Assembly (NCBI GenBank): GCA_903921945.1 | Contig: CAIXSC010000472.1 | Location: 1 to 14,160 of the forward strand | Direction of reading: 5' to 3' | Origin: an uncultured Planctomycetaceae bacterium | GTDB lineage: Bacteria; Planctomycetota; Planctomycetia; Pirellulales; Pirellulaceae | DNA: 14,160 nt | Shown: one piece after another, positions 13,906-14,160 of the stretch | How the letters are laid out: each line of letters starts with the position of its first letter | Numbering within the stretch: the stretch's first letter is position 1 | Program-made: the position numbers and the translations under genes | Notes under the pieces: generated by a model | The model's input: only the letters and a program-made list of their open reading frames with translations | What the model was told of the DNA's origin: nothing | Databases searched by the model: none

Positions 13906-14160
13906 CGTAGGCGACGGCCGGGTTGGCCATCAGATTGGCCAACCCGTAGCCAATCTCGCTTTGCGGCCGGGCCTTGTGCGCGACGCAAGACCGTGCCGTT
14001 TACCGCCAACTCGTTTACCGCCGAGCCGTAGGCGACGGCCGGGCTGGCCCCGAAATTGGCGAAGCCGTAGCCGATCTCGCTTTGCGGCCGGATCGTGCGC
14101 GACGCAAGACCGTGACGTTTACCGCCAACTCGTTTACCGCCGAGCCGTAGGCGACGGCCG
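13901..14160. repeat. Higher-order ~120-bp tandem repeat, continuing past the edge
   Basis: The block beginning CGAGCCGTAGGCGACGGCCG occurs at 13901, 14022 and 14141, giving periods of 121 and 119 bp. Each full block contains a shared GTAGCC.ATCTCGCTTTGCGG segment and a GCGCGACGCAAGACCGTG segment, then two 15-bp units (13997-14026 and 14116-14145). The third copy is cut by the window end. The two complete copies differ by substitutions and a 2-bp indel near 13970. Confidence 0.92.

Larger units (their letters stand above)
13773..14160 (-). pseudogene. Possible decayed or frameshifted repeat-protein coding sequence
   Basis: On the minus strand each ~120-bp block can be read as SEIGYGxANxxAxPAVAYG followed by SAVNE-type pentapeptides. 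Between the two complete blocks, four of about seven substituted codon positions in this frame are third positions, as expected of coding sequence. But the 2-bp indel breaks the frame between blocks, and no upstream start or domain is visible inside the window. It could be the 3' end of a gene starting beyond 14160, a pseudogene, or a non-coding satellite. Low confidence. Confidence 0.25.

Noticed and set aside
13801..14160. CRISPR array
   Set aside because: The 15-bp units are contiguous without spacers, the larger blocks are homologous along their full length, and no cas gene is present.

Overview
The window is about 14 kb of GC-rich bacterial chromosome. It looks like a planctomycete (Planctomycetota, perhaps Pirellulales-like). 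This is inference from several signs: long non-coding gaps even inside a ribosomal protein operon, a Pro-rich lipoprotein of a type I associate with planctomycetes, a split transhydrogenase, short intergenic tandem repeats (GGAATGC type), and GTG/TTG starts backed by strong Shine-Dalgarno (SD) sequences. No phage, transposon, CRISPR array, tRNA or rRNA was seen.

Layout. Positions 1-3234, minus strand: the head of the S10 ribosomal protein operon in transcription order rpsJ, rplC, rplD, rplW, rplB (rplB runs off the left edge). A good sigma70-like promoter lies at 3360-3388, and every gap between cistrons carries an inverted repeat. Positions 3547-4677, plus: a putative Tat-type lipoprotein of unknown function, divergent from S10. 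Positions 4843-5853, plus: class II (Calvin-type) fructose-bisphosphate aldolase with its own candidate promoter. Positions 6002-6931, plus: a DUF4105 (Lnb N-terminal-like) lipoprotein preceded by a 9-bp perfect hairpin. Positions 6939-6987: a heptamer tandem repeat. Positions 7024-7782, plus: an SDR oxidoreductase. Positions 9010-8155, minus: rplM-rpsI (L13-S9), closed by a textbook rho-independent terminator at 8037-8068. Positions 9333-12510, plus: the three-gene proton-translocating NAD(P) transhydrogenase (pntAA, pntAB, pntB). Positions 12552-13625, plus: a DUF1338 / 2-oxoadipate dioxygenase-decarboxylase family protein. Positions 13801-14160: a nested tandem repeat (15-bp units inside ~120-bp units) that continues past the right edge.

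Function. The two ribosomal operons make eight-subunit-class components of the ribosome (seven in this window). Aldolase, transhydrogenase and the DUF1338 enzyme are ordinary central-metabolism and redox genes; no pathway logic ties all of them together. Most of the window is housekeeping. The parts worth a second look are the hairpins in every S10 spacer, an N-terminal secreted-looking extension on PntAB, the apparent absence of the usual membrane histidine in the transhydrogenase, a low-complexity insertion in the DUF1338 protein, and the right-edge repeat array, which looks like amplified and frameshifted coding sequence. I do not see convincing evidence for a new multi-gene system.
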